A stretch of DNA of 64,000 nucleotides, from assembly GCF_024198235.1 (NCBI RefSeq), contig NZ_JAKCFB010000042.1:1-64000 (forward strand). Reading direction: 5' to 3'. A program made the translations under genes and the position numbers. This document shows, in pieces, positions 8,986-17,530 of the stretch. The stretch's first letter is position 1. Each line of letters begins with the position of its first letter. Under the pieces are notes generated by a model. It saw only the letters and a list, made by a program, of their open reading frames with translations, was not told the origin of the DNA and did not search any database. The stretch comes from Myxococcus dinghuensis (GTDB taxonomy: Bacteria > Myxococcota > Myxococcia > Myxococcales > Myxococcaceae).

Positions 8986-9136
8986 GCATCCGCGCCGGAC
9001 TGGCAAGGTGCCATCCGAGCTTGGCGTCACGACACGCCACCCGAGGAGCGTCCACATACCGCCCCCTGCGCATCCGCGCCGGACTGGCAGATGCCATCCG
9101 AGCTTGGCGTCACGACACGCCACCCGAGGAGCGTCC
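8986..9136. repeat. Two direct repeats of about 68 bp, 84-bp period
   Basis: Copy 1 is 8986-9053 and copy 2 is 9070-9136. They are identical except for a small difference in the middle (GGCAAGGTGCC versus GGCAGATGCC). Each copy contains the inverted repeat TGGCGT/ACGCCA around a six-base loop, so each can fold. The 377-bp gap 8840-9216 has no convincing gene. The two genes flanking it are both on the minus strand. Confidence 0.8.
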
Positions 9137-9216
9137 CCTCGCCGACCCCGGGCGCGGACGCTCGACCCTGGTGGCGTCACGGGTCCGGACGACACACGCC
9201 CGGACCCGGGGCGACC

Positions 9217-9834
9217 TCAGTGCAGCGACAACTGGTTGGAGCGGCCGCCCTTCTTGCGCCCCTTGCCCTTCGCGCCGCGCGCCGGAGCCGCCGCCTGGCG
9301 AGCCTCCTGGAGCACCTTGCTGGCCGCGCGACCCCGCGGCAGCTTCACGTCCTGCACCGACTGCGACTTCGCGTCATCCACCCACGCCGTGGGGCGACGA
9401 CCCGTGCGCATCAGGAGCCGCAGCTTCTGGTAGTGCGCGGAGCAGTACCCCTTCGACCGGCTGGGGCGCTTGCACCCGATGACCGCGCACGTGCGCAGGC
9501 CCTCGGCGCCACCGCGCGCCCGCACCACCGGCGCCTTCACCGACGCGGCCCGCGCCACGCTCGCCAGCGGCAGCTCCTCCTGCCGCGCCGCGCGCCGTCC
9601 ACCCCGGCCACGCTTCGGGACGGGGAGCACCGCGGCCTGCTTCGTCGTGGGCGCCCGCACCCCCGCCATGGCCCCCAGCCTGCTGGTCAACGGCGCCAGA
9701 CGGAACGTCACCGAACGCAGCATGTCCAGGGCCTCCAGGCCCTCCTCCATGCGCCGCACGGCATCCTGAAGGGGCACGAGCTGAGTCTGCAGCTCACGCC
9801 GGAACAATTCTCCGAGCTCATTCGCGATGGACAT
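9217..9834 (-). CDS. Hypothetical protein with a Cys/His (zinc-finger-like) motif
   Basis: A 205-residue basic protein. The N-terminal 45 residues form an amphipathic helix (LFRRELQTQLVPLQDAVRRM). A Lys/Arg/Ala-rich stretch follows, then a C-x4-C-x9-C-x2-H motif (Cys116, Cys121, Cys131, His134; GCKRPSRSKGYCSAHYQKLR). This Cys/His pattern occurs in small DNA-associated and HNH-type proteins, so zinc and nucleic-acid binding is plausible. The C-terminal third is again rich in Lys, Arg, Ala and Gly. The ATG at 9834 gives the helix start; the frame is open to 9906. No partner gene is adjacent. Confidence 0.65.
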   Translation of the reverse strand: MSIANELGELFRRELQTQLVPLQDAVRRMEEGLEALDMLRSVTFRLAPLTSRLGAMAGVRAPTTKQAAVLPVPKRGRGGRRAARQEELPLASVARAASVKAPVVRARGGAEGLRTCAVIGCKRPSRSKGYCSAHYQKLRLLMRTGRRPTAWVDDAKSQSVQDVKLPRGRAASKVLQEARQAAAPARGAKGKGRKKGGRSNQLSLH

Positions 9835-10032
9835 GTGTCGGGAAGATATACGCCCTGACACGTCTCGAAACGGGAAATCCGCTGCATGGCACGCGCCAAC
9901 GGTCATCCCGAGGGCGAATCGCCGGCGCGCCCCCCGCCCAGGGTCGTCCTCCGGGCGATTGGCTCCGACCGCCGGGCCACCTCCAGCGCCAGGGATTGAA
10001 CCCTCGCGCGAGACGGCCGCGGCGCGCGGGCC

Positions 10033-10203
10033 TCAGCCCCGGACCGACGCGGCGGGGGCGGGCGTCTTCCCCGACACCGGGCTGGTGACGGTGGGCCGCG
10101 CCGAGGAGTGCTCCGGGCGCAGCGACTCCGCCATGGGGCAGGCGCGCAGCGCCGTGGAGAGCGCCCACAGCAACAACAGGGTTGGAACGAACGGGTGACC
10201 CAC
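10033..10203 (-). CDS. Small secreted or membrane-anchored hypothetical protein
   Basis: A 56-residue reading frame with a GTG start at 10203 and a strong GGAGG ribosome site seven bases upstream. The product begins MGHPFVPTLLLLWALSTALRAC, a convincing signal or anchor helix with a Cys that could be an imperfect lipobox. A short Ser/Pro/Ala-rich tail follows. There is no homologue I recognise. It lies in the 562-bp gap between 9834 and 10397, otherwise empty of genes. Confidence 0.4.
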   Translation of the reverse strand: MGHPFVPTLLLLWALSTALRACPMAESLRPEHSSARPTVTSPVSGKTPAPAASVRG

Positions 10204-10396
10204 GACGACGCCTCCAGGAGCCAGAGAATCCCCAGCAGAAACGTGACCGACCGCTTTCCTTGGAGGGAATACGCGCGAGCCTCGCGAAAGGGTCTGACCT
10301 GCACCCGGGGTGGGGGGCGGGGGCCCGCCCGGTGTCCGGGCGAACCGGGTGCCCGGCCCCCCCGCGGCGGCACGAGGGTGTTAAAGGAAGCCGGAC

Positions 10397-11245
10397 ATGA
10401 CTTCGGCTCCCCCTCCCGTCCGCTTCAAAGGCACCGCGACCTACCTGACCCACGAAGGCCTCCAGGCCGCGGTCAACTGCGCGCTGACGCTCCAGCGCCC
10501 CCTGCTGGTGAAGGGCGAGCCCGGCACCGGCAAGACGCTGCTGGCGGAGGCCATCGCGGAGGCGCTGGGGCTGAAGCTGCTCACCTGGCACGTGAAGAGC
10601 ACCACCCGCGCCCAGGACGGCCTGTACGTCTACGACACCGTGCAGCGGCTCTACGACTCGCGCTTCGGCGACGGGGACGTGCGCGACATCCGCCGCTACA
10701 TCCGCCTGGGCCCGCTGGGCGAGGCGTTCTCGTCGCCCGAGCGCGTGGTGCTGCTCATCGACGAGGTGGACAAGGCCGACCTGGAGTTCCCCAACGACCT
10801 GCTCCACGAGCTGGACCGGATGCGCTTCCGCATCACCGAGACGAACGACGAGGTGAGCGCGAAGCACCGCCCCGTGGTGGTCATCACGTCCAACAACGAG
10901 AAGGAGCTGCCCGACGCGTTCCTGCGCCGGTGCGTGTTCCACTTCATCGACTTCCCGGACACGGAGCTGATGCGCCGCATCGTCGACGTGCACCACCCGG
11001 GGCTGGACACCGCGCTGGCCGAGCAGGCCCTGAAGGTCTTCTACGAGCTGCGCGGCTTCGCCCGCCTGCGCAAGCGCCCGTCCACCAGCGAGCTCATCGA
11101 CTGGATCACCGTCCTCAAGGCGCAGGGCATCCACGACCTGAAGCTGGAGGAGCAGCTGCCGTTCCTCGGGGCGCTCCTGAAGAAGGAGCAGGACCTGGTG
11201 TCGGTGGCGGAGGCCTTCGGGCGCGGGCGCAAGAGCCGGGCGTAG
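10397..11245 (+). CDS. MoxR-type AAA+ ATPase
   Basis: A 282-residue single-domain AAA+ ATPase of the MoxR group. Walker A is GEPGTGKT (40-47), Walker B is VVLLIDEVDKAD, sensor 1 is VVVITSNNEKELPDAFLRR with the arginine finger region, and a helical lid follows (LRKRPSTSELIDWI). MoxR ATPases act as chaperones that insert cofactors or remodel partners, usually together with a VWA-domain protein. Exactly such a protein is encoded 18 bases downstream. AAGGA precedes the ATG. The substrate complex is unknown; no dehydrogenase or metalloenzyme gene lies next door. Confidence 0.9.
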   Translation: MTSAPPPVRFKGTATYLTHEGLQAAVNCALTLQRPLLVKGEPGTGKTLLAEAIAEALGLKLLTWHVKSTTRAQDGLYVYDTVQRLYDSRFGDGDVRDIRRYIRLGPLGEAFSSPERVVLLIDEVDKADLEFPNDLLHELDRMRFRITETNDEVSAKHRPVVVITSNNEKELPDAFLRRCVFHFIDFPDTELMRRIVDVHHPGLDTALAEQALKVFYELRGFARLRKRPSTSELIDWITVLKAQGIHDLKLEEQLPFLGALLKKEQDLVSVAEAFGRGRKSRA

Positions 11246-11263
11246 CCGACGGGAGCACGAGCC

Positions 11264-12472
11264 ATGTTCCTGCCCTTCTTCTACGAGCTGCGCCGACGGG
11301 GCCTGAAGGTGGGCGCGCAGGAGGCGCTCGCCCTGGCCGGGGCGCTCCACGCGGGCCTGCACGACAGCAGCCTGGACGGCTTCTACCACGTGGCGCGCGC
11401 GCTGCTGGTGCACTCGGAGACGCAGCTCGACCCGTTCGACCAGGCCTTCCTCGCCCACTTCCAGGGAGTGGAGACGGCGGGGCTGGAGCTGACGCAGGAA
11501 ATCCTGTCGTGGCTGGAGGAGGCGCGCGAGCGGCCCCAGCTCTCCCCGGAGGAGATGGCGCTGCTGGAGGCGCTGGACCCGGAGGAGATCCGCCGCCTCT
11601 ACGAGGAGCGGCTGCGCGAGCAGCAGGAGCGCCACGACGGCGGCAACCGCTGGATAGGGACCGGCGGCACGTCGCCCTTCGGCAACAACGGCTTCAACCG
11701 CGCGGGCATGCGCGTGGGCGGGAAGACGGGCGGCCGGCAGGGCATGGCGCTGATGCAGGCGGGCGCGCGCGCGTACGCGGGCTACCGCGACGACCTGGTG
11801 CTCGACACGCGGCAGCTCGCGGTGGCGCTGCGCAAGCTGCGGGCCTTCGCGCGCGAGGGCGTGGCGGAGGAGCTGGACGTGGACGAGTCCATCGCCGCCA
11901 CCGCGAGGAACGCGGGCGAGCTGGAGGTGGTGACGCGTCCGCCGCGCAGGCCCAACACGCGCGTGGTGCTGGCCATGGACGTGGGCGGGTCCATGGACCC
12001 GTACGCGGCGGTGATGAGCCGGCTGTTCTCCGTCGCCAGCCAGGCCACGCACTTCAAGGAACTGCGCATCTATTACTTCCACAACTGCGTCTACGGGAAG
12101 CTCTACGCCACGCCCCAGCTCACCGGCGGCATGACGGTGCCGGAGCTGACGGCGCAGGTGGGGCGCCACCACAAGCTGGTGATGGTGGGCGACGCGTCCA
12201 TGGCGCCGTACGAGCTGGCCATCCGCACGGACGCGGAGGGGCGCTACAAGTCGGACGGGCTGGAGGGCCTCACGTGGCTGATGCAACTGGCGCAGCACTT
12301 CGAGCGCAACGTGTGGCTCAACCCGGAGCCCATGGGGAGCTGGCGCTCGGGGAGCATCGCCACCATCGCGCGCGTGTTCCCCATGTTCGCCCTCACCGTG
12401 GAGGGCCTGGGTGAGGCCGTGAACCACCTGACACGGGGCCGCACCGCGAAGGGCAGCGCGGCCCGGCGCTAG
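11264..12472 (+). CDS. VWA-domain protein (CoxE-like), partner of the MoxR ATPase
   Basis: A 402-residue protein. The N-terminal region MFLPFFYELRRRGLKVGAQEALALAGAL is typical of the CoxE/VWA partner family. A Gly/Asn-rich loop (GGNRWIGTGGTSPFGNNGFNRAG) is central, and the VWA domain begins near residue 225 at VVLAMDVGGSMDPY. The MIDAS motif is DVGGS, so the middle Ser of DxSxS is Gly, as is common in this subfamily. It follows the MoxR gene closely and the two should act as an ATPase/adaptor pair for maturation of some protein complex. Confidence 0.88.
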   Translation: MFLPFFYELRRRGLKVGAQEALALAGALHAGLHDSSLDGFYHVARALLVHSETQLDPFDQAFLAHFQGVETAGLELTQEILSWLEEARERPQLSPEEMALLEALDPEEIRRLYEERLREQQERHDGGNRWIGTGGTSPFGNNGFNRAGMRVGGKTGGRQGMALMQAGARAYAGYRDDLVLDTRQLAVALRKLRAFAREGVAEELDVDESIAATARNAGELEVVTRPPRRPNTRVVLAMDVGGSMDPYAAVMSRLFSVASQATHFKELRIYYFHNCVYGKLYATPQLTGGMTVPELTAQVGRHHKLVMVGDASMAPYELAIRTDAEGRYKSDGLEGLTWLMQLAQHFERNVWLNPEPMGSWRSGSIATIARVFPMFALTVEGLGEAVNHLTRGRTAKGSAARR

Positions 12473-12617
12473 CTCGGACGGTCGCCGCTCGGGGCCCGGG
12501 ATTCCCGGGGACCCCGTGGACCGCAAAACGCCCCGGTCGGGGGGCATGGCGTTTGGTGCGGCGCCCCGGCGCCAGTTACGGCATGGTGCGCGCCACGCAA
12601 GGGAGTGCGAGGACACC

Positions 12618-14675
12618 ATGACGACCAATTCGCAGGACGTGCTGAGCATCAACACCATCCGCACCCTGGCCATGGATGCGGTGCAGCAGGCCCACTCCGG
12701 CCACCCCGGAGCGCCCATGTCGCTGGCGCCCGTGGCGTACCAGCTCTGGCAGCAGGAGCTGCGGTATGACCCGGCCAACCCCATCTGGCCGGACCGCGAC
12801 CGGTTCATCCTCTCCAACGGCCACGCGTCCATGCTGCTGTACGCGCTCCTCCACCTGTCCGGGGTGAAGCGCGTCACGAACGACTACCGCGTCGAGCAGA
12901 CGCCGGCGGTGTCGCTGGAGGACATCCAGAAGTTCCGCCAGTTGGATTCGTCCACGCCGGGCCACCCGGAGTACCGGTGGACCACGGGCGTGGAGACGAC
13001 GACGGGCCCGCTGGGCCAGGGCGTGGCCAACAGCGTGGGCATGGCCATCGCGGGCCGGTGGCTCGCCGGGCACTACAACCGGCCGAACTTCGACATGTTC
13101 AGCTACGACGTGTACGCCATCTGTGGCGACGGCGACCTGATGGAGGGCGTCGCGTCCGAGGCGGCGTCCATCGCCGGGCACCTGCAGCTGCCCAACCTGT
13201 GCTGGGTCTACGACAGCAACCACATCTCCATCGACGGCAGCACGGAGCTGGCGTTCACCGAGGACGTGGGCCGGCGCTTCGAGGCCTACGGCTGGCGCGT
13301 GCTGCGCGTGGCCGACGGCAACGACCTGACGGCGCTGAGCGAGGCGCTGCGCACGTTCAAGACGCTGCGGGGCAAGCCGACGCTCATCATCGTCACCACG
13401 CAGATTGCCTTCGGCGCGCCCAAGCTCCAGGGGTCGTCCAAGGCGCACGGCGAGCCGCTGGGCGAGGAGGAGATCAAGGGCACCAAGCGCAACTACGGCT
13501 GGCCCGAGGACGCGAAGTTCCTGGTGCCCGAGGGCGTGCGCGAGCGCTTCCAGGAGCGCCTGGGCGCGCGCGGGCAGGAGCTGAGCCGCGCGTGGGACCA
13601 GCGCTTCGCCGAGTACAAGAAGGCGCACCCGGAGCTGGCGGAGCAGCTCGAGAACATGCAGCGCCGCGAGGCGCCGAAGGGCTGGGACGCGGAGCTGCCC
13701 GTCTTCCCGGCGGACGCCAAGGGCCTGGCCACGCGCGAGTCGAGCGGCAAGGTGCTCAACGCGCTGGCGAAGAACTACCCGTGGCTCGTGGGCGGCTCAG
13801 CGGACCTGAATCCGTCGACGAAGACGTACATCAACGGCTCCGAGTCCATGAAGCCCGGTGAGTACGCCGGCCGCAACATCCACTTCGGCGTGCGCGAGCA
13901 CGCGATGGGCTCCATCGTCAACGGCCTGTGCCTGAGCAAGGTGCGCGGCTACGGCGCCACGTTCCTCATCTTCAGCGAGTACGAGCGCCCCGCCATCCGC
14001 CTGTCGGCGCTGATGGAGCTGCCGGCCATCCACATCTTCACGCACGACTCCATCGGCCTGGGCGAGGACGGCCCCACGCACCAGCCCGTGGAGCAGCTGG
14101 CGAGCCTGCGCGCGATTCCGGGGCTCATCGTGCTGCGCCCCGGGGACGCGAACGAGGTCACCGAGGCGTGGAAGGTCATCGCGCAGCAGCGGCACCACCC
14201 GGTGGTGCTGGTGCTCACGCGGCAGGCGGTGCCCACGCTGGACCGCAGCAAGTACGGCGCGGCGTCCGGCGTGGCGCGCGGCGGCTACGTGCTGGCGGAC
14301 GCGGAGGGCGGCAAGCCGGAGCTGGTGCTCATCGGCACGGGCAGCGAGGTGTCGCTGTGCCTGGATGCCCACGAGAAGCTCAAGGCCGAGGGCATCCGGT
14401 CGCGCGTGGTGAGCCTGCCGTCGTGGGAGCTGTTCGAGCAGCAGCCGCAGGAGTACCGCGACAGCGTGCTGCCCCCGGACGTGCACGCCCGCGTGGCGGT
14501 GGAGAAGGCGGCGGCGTTCGGCTGGGAGCGGTTCGTGGGCCTGCGCGGCAGCATCGTCGGCATGCGCAGCTTCGGCGCGTCCGCCCCCATCAAGGCGCTG
14601 CAGCAGAAGTTCGGCTTCACCGTGGACAACGTGGTGAAGGTGTCCAAGGACACGCTGGCCAAGGCAAAGGCTTAA
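12618..14675 (+). CDS. tkt: Transketolase
   Basis: A 685-residue thiamine-diphosphate enzyme that transfers two-carbon units between sugar phosphates in the pentose phosphate pathway. Signatures: SGHPGAPMS and SNGHASMLLYALL at the N-terminus, the ThDP/Mg motif GDGDLMEGVASEAASIAGHL, and the pyrimidine domain GEDGPTHQPVEQLASLRAIP with its conserved Glu nearby. I chose ATG 12618 (MTTNSQDVLSINTIR) because GAGGA lies just upstream; the frame is open to 12516. The length is standard. It is monocistronic, ending in a strong intrinsic terminator at 14714-14758. Confidence 0.96.
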   Translation: MTTNSQDVLSINTIRTLAMDAVQQAHSGHPGAPMSLAPVAYQLWQQELRYDPANPIWPDRDRFILSNGHASMLLYALLHLSGVKRVTNDYRVEQTPAVSLEDIQKFRQLDSSTPGHPEYRWTTGVETTTGPLGQGVANSVGMAIAGRWLAGHYNRPNFDMFSYDVYAICGDGDLMEGVASEAASIAGHLQLPNLCWVYDSNHISIDGSTELAFTEDVGRRFEAYGWRVLRVADGNDLTALSEALRTFKTLRGKPTLIIVTTQIAFGAPKLQGSSKAHGEPLGEEEIKGTKRNYGWPEDAKFLVPEGVRERFQERLGARGQELSRAWDQRFAEYKKAHPELAEQLENMQRREAPKGWDAELPVFPADAKGLATRESSGKVLNALAKNYPWLVGGSADLNPSTKTYINGSESMKPGEYAGRNIHFGVREHAMGSIVNGLCLSKVRGYGATFLIFSEYERPAIRLSALMELPAIHIFTHDSIGLGEDGPTHQPVEQLASLRAIPGLIVLRPGDANEVTEAWKVIAQQRHHPVVLVLTRQAVPTLDRSKYGAASGVARGGYVLADAEGGKPELVLIGTGSEVSLCLDAHEKLKAEGIRSRVVSLPSWELFEQQPQEYRDSVLPPDVHARVAVEKAAAFGWERFVGLRGSIVGMRSFGASAPIKALQQKFGFTVDNVVKVSKDTLAKAKA

Positions 14676-14713
14676 GTCGCCGGCTGACGGCGCTCCGGGC
14701 GCCGGGAAAAGAC

Positions 14714-14758
14714 AAGGGCCTCGGACCATCCCCCGAAGGTCCGAGGCCCTTCCGTTTT
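14714..14758 (+). terminator. tkt: Strong intrinsic terminator of transketolase
   Basis: A 14-bp perfect stem (AAGGGCCTCGGACC, 14714-14727, pairing with GGTCCGAGGCCCTT, 14738-14751) around a 10-base loop, followed by TTCCGTTTT. It begins 38 bases after the tkt stop codon. Confidence 0.85.
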
Positions 14759-14778
14759 CCGGTGCTCCTCCGGGCGCC

Positions 14779-15009
14779 GGGAGCCCACCCCCCGGTGGCT
14801 CCCCATGCGCCCGGCGTCCTTCCTTTCCGACGACCCCGACCGGCTCCCGGGACCACCCCCCGGTGGTCCCCGGCCCCTGGCCGTGGCCTTCGTCCTTCCA
14901 CCCTCCCACCGGGTGCCGGGAACCACCCCCCGGTGGTTCCCGACGCCCGGCGTCGGGGTTCTTCCTTTCGACCCGCCTCCCCGCGCCCGGAGCCACCCCC
15001 CGGTGGCTC
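14779..15009. repeat. Tandem array of four covarying hairpins
   Basis: Four units spaced 70, 69 and 72 bp share the core CCACCCCCCGGTGG: 14779-14803, 14849-14870, 14918-14941 and 14990-15009. Each core is flanked by arms that change together: AGCC with GGCT, ACC with GGT, AACC with GGTT, AGCC with GGCT. This keeps the stem while the bases differ. Between the cores, pieces such as GCCCGGCGTC and TTCTTCCTTTC recur. The array fills the gap between transketolase and the convergent four-module protein. No coding function is evident in the array. Confidence 0.8.
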
Positions 15010-15149
15010 AGGAGCCCGGTGTCGGGCCTGGATACGGACCTCACAGGCGACTGGATCCCCCGGACTCCAGGCGCCTGACGCCCCCTCTAAGAAGGGGCCC
15101 TTCCAAGAGAAAGGGACTCGGACCATCCCCCGAGCGCCCGAGGTACCCG

Positions 15150-15174
15150 GGGCTCCCGTGCAAGAGAGGAGCCC
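15150..15174 (-). terminator. Hairpin downstream of the four-module repeat protein
   Basis: GGGCTCC (15150-15156) pairs with GGAGCCC (15168-15174). It lies 18 bases beyond the stop of the minus-strand gene at 15192. Further along (15090-15103) is a GAAGGGGCCCTTC palindrome. Either may terminate the minus-strand transcript. Confidence 0.4.
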
Positions 15175-15191
15175 ATCCCGGCGACCGCGGC

Positions 15192-16673
15192 TCAGCCCAT
15201 GATGCGGCGGAGCACCGGCACGGCCACGGCCAGGTTCATCGTGCCCAGCATCTTCTTGAAGTCGCCGTTGGCGATGCCCGTCTCGCCCTTGGCGAGGGAG
15301 TTGGTGGCGGTGCGCTCGTAGATGCCGAGCACGCGCTTGGCGTCCGGGCTCAGGCGGCTGTAGTTGTCGCGGGCCCACTTCTGGAGGTCCGCGAACTCCA
15401 CGCCCGCGGCCTGGCCGTCGGCGTCACCGGCGCCCTTGGAGATGGCCTTGATGAGCTCGCGGCCGGAGATGGTGCCGCCGCTCTTGTTGTCGAGCTTGTC
15501 CAGGGCGGCGCGCATGGAGTCGTCGCGGAAGGTCTTGAACTGGGAGGCGTCCTTCACCATGTCCTTGAACTCGGACTTGTCCAGCCCGTCGCGGCCGGCC
15601 TTCTTCGCGTGCTTCTCGTAGGTGGAGAGCACCTGGCGGGCCTCCGGCGTGAGGCGGTCCTGGTTCTTCTCCGCCCACTTCTTGAAGTCGCGCAGCTCGG
15701 ACGTGGAGGAGTGGCCGTCCGCGTCGGAGACGCCCTCCTTGATGGCCTTGAGCATGTCCTCGCCGGAGATGGAGCCGTGGTCCTTGTCGAGCTTGGCGAG
15801 CGCCTTCTGCGCGCTCACGTCGCCGATGTTCTTGAAGGCGCGGTGCAGGTCGCGCAGCTCGCTCTTGGAGAAGTCCTTGCTGCCGGACTCGGTCACCTTC
15901 TTCGCGTGGCGCTCGAAGGTGGAGAGCACCTCCTTCGCCTCGGGCGACAGCTTGCCCTGGTTCTTCTTCGCCCAGTCCGAGAGGGCCTTGGCCTCCGCGT
16001 GCGTCTGGCCGTCCGTGTCGCGCACGCCGCGCTCGATGGCGCGGGCCAGGTCCTCACCGGAGATGGGGCCGGGCTTGCCGTCGAGGTGCGCGAGCTGGCG
16101 CTCCATGCTCTTGTCGCCCACCGAGCGCATGTCCTTGACGAGCTGGTTCCACTCGCCCACGGGGATGCCCGTCTGGCCCTGGGCCTGCGCCTTGGCGGCG
16201 GCCTTCGAGTACAGGTCCATCACCTGCTTGGCCTCCGGCGTGAGGCGGTCGCCGTTCTTCTGCGCCCACTCCTCGAAGGCGCGGTACTCGCCCCCCGCCG
16301 CCTGGTTGTCCAGGTCCGCCGTGCCGCGCTCGATGGCCTGCGTCAGCTGCTCCGCCGTGACGGGGCCCTTCGTCTGGTCCAGCCTGGCCGTCTCGCGCAG
16401 CGCGCCGGTGTCGAGCGGCTGCCAGTCACCGCCGCCCAGCTTGCGCAGGGCGCCCTGCCCCAGCTTGTGCTGGTCGAACAGGTCCGGCTTGCCGTGGCAG
16501 CCGTGCTGCACCACCGGCCGGCCGTGGTTCACCACCTGGTTCAGCGTGCCCAGCAGCTGGCGGTCGGCGCCCAGCGAGCGGGCCAGGCCCACCTGCGAGG
16601 AGACCTTCGAGGCGAGGCCGTTGCCCTGGAGGTTGACGGTGGCGGTGAGGTTGGCGTTCAGGCGGGTGGTCAT
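15192..16673 (-). CDS. Protein of four tandem ~95-residue modules
   Basis: A 493-residue protein with no signal peptide. After about 100 unique residues, four homologous modules follow. Each opens with a line like ISGEDLARAIERGV, then a DxDG loop (DLDNQ, DTDGQ, DADGH, DADGQ), then WAxKNxxxLxPEAKxVL, a helix ending in AKK, and a hydrophilic helix pair ending in ALxKLD. The DxDG loops recall EF-hands but lack the Glu at position 12, so calcium binding is uncertain. High helix and Lys/Asp/Glu content suggests a soluble, possibly elongated protein. The role is unknown. ATG at 16673 is chosen because the upstream frame is low-complexity. Confidence 0.75.
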   Translation of the reverse strand: MTTRLNANLTATVNLQGNGLASKVSSQVGLARSLGADRQLLGTLNQVVNHGRPVVQHGCHGKPDLFDQHKLGQGALRKLGGGDWQPLDTGALRETARLDQTKGPVTAEQLTQAIERGTADLDNQAAGGEYRAFEEWAQKNGDRLTPEAKQVMDLYSKAAAKAQAQGQTGIPVGEWNQLVKDMRSVGDKSMERQLAHLDGKPGPISGEDLARAIERGVRDTDGQTHAEAKALSDWAKKNQGKLSPEAKEVLSTFERHAKKVTESGSKDFSKSELRDLHRAFKNIGDVSAQKALAKLDKDHGSISGEDMLKAIKEGVSDADGHSSTSELRDFKKWAEKNQDRLTPEARQVLSTYEKHAKKAGRDGLDKSEFKDMVKDASQFKTFRDDSMRAALDKLDNKSGGTISGRELIKAISKGAGDADGQAAGVEFADLQKWARDNYSRLSPDAKRVLGIYERTATNSLAKGETGIANGDFKKMLGTMNLAVAVPVLRRIMG

Positions 16674-16808
16674 TCGAGTTCTCCGTGTTTCGTGTGGAGC
16701 GTGATGACCAGCCCTATTGCGCGCCTCGTGCCACACCTCGACGCCAGGTTCCCACCTCCACCCCATCAATGATTTCAGCATGTTGAACAGCCGCGGTCGT
16801 CACCAGGG

Positions 16809-16830
16809 GGTGGTGACAGCAGTCACCACC
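16809..16830 (-). terminator. Hairpin downstream of the GNAT gene
   Basis: GGTGGTGAC (16809-16817) and GTCACCACC (16822-16830) form a perfect 9-bp stem with a four-base loop. A related shorter copy (GGTGGTGACGGGAGTCACCGG) overlaps the end of the acetyltransferase gene at about 16865-16885, so the element is partly duplicated. It could terminate the acetyltransferase transcript. Confidence 0.45.
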
Positions 16831-16878
16831 GGTGACTCCAATCACCAGGGGTCTCCGCCTGGGGGGTGGTGACGGGAG

Positions 16879-17484
16879 TCACCGGCTCCGCGTGGAGGCC
16901 TTCCGTGGCGACAGGCGCCGACGCACGCGCTGCTTCCCCCGCGGCCGCTCCGCCACCAGGGTGAAGCCCTGCTTCACGAAGAGCGGCACCGTGCCGGTAT
17001 AGGCGGACGCATTGGAGGTACGCGTGGCGCCCGGGGGCGGTTTCACCGGATAGGCCTCCACCGTGCGCGCGCCCTCGCGACGCAGCACGTCCAACGACGC
17101 CTTCAACAGGGCGGTGGCGACCCCCTGGCCCCGGAAGTCCTTGTGGATGAAGAAGCACGGCACCGACCAGACGTCGTCGGCGTCGTCGCACCGGAGGCTC
17201 GGCGCACGGTCCAGGCGGGGGAAGCTCCTGCGGGGCCCGAGCGTGAGCCACCCCACCGGCGCGCCGTCCACGAAGGCCAGGAGGCCCTGGGCCTCGCCCG
17301 CCAGCACCAGGGCCTTCATCCGCGCCTTCGCGGTGGGGCCCTTCACGTCGCGGAAGTGCTCGCCCTCCCCCAGCCGCCAGAACATGCACCAGCACCCCGA
17401 GCAGGCGCCGTTCGCGCCGAACAGGGTCTCGAGCGCGGGCCACAGCGCCGGGGTCAGCTCACGGATGTCGAGGTCGCGGGGCAT
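16879..17484 (-). CDS. GNAT-family N-acetyltransferase
   Basis: A 201-residue GNAT enzyme that would transfer an acetyl group from acetyl-CoA. The acetyl-CoA pyrophosphate-binding loop is RGQGVATALL in motif A, preceded by the beta strand VPCFFIHKDF. A Cys cluster near the N-terminus (NGACSGCWCMFWR) is typical of a GNAT subgroup common in actinobacteria and myxobacteria. The C-terminus is strongly basic. ATG 17484 (MPRDLDIRELTP) is preferred; another ATG lies four codons earlier. The acceptor substrate is unknown. The TruB-like gene is just upstream in the same direction. Confidence 0.85.
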   Translation of the reverse strand: MPRDLDIRELTPALWPALETLFGANGACSGCWCMFWRLGEGEHFRDVKGPTAKARMKALVLAGEAQGLLAFVDGAPVGWLTLGPRRSFPRLDRAPSLRCDDADDVWSVPCFFIHKDFRGQGVATALLKASLDVLRREGARTVEAYPVKPPPGATRTSNASAYTGTVPLFVKQGFTLVAERPRGKQRVRRRLSPRKASTRSR

Positions 17485-17530
17485 GGGCTCCTCCAAGGTA
17501 GGGCCGGGGCGCTCCGCGCCCCAGGGGGCG

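Noticed and set aside
9960-10005. A tRNA-like T-arm (GGGATTGAACCCTCG)
   Set aside because: It lacks one base of the GGTTCGAATCC motif and has no acceptor, D or anticodon arm around it. It is a chance match in a GC-rich gap.
15192-16673. Classical EF-hand calcium-binding repeats
   Set aside because: The DxDG loops lack the Glu at position 12 and the flanking helices do not fit. I call them EF-hand-like loops only.
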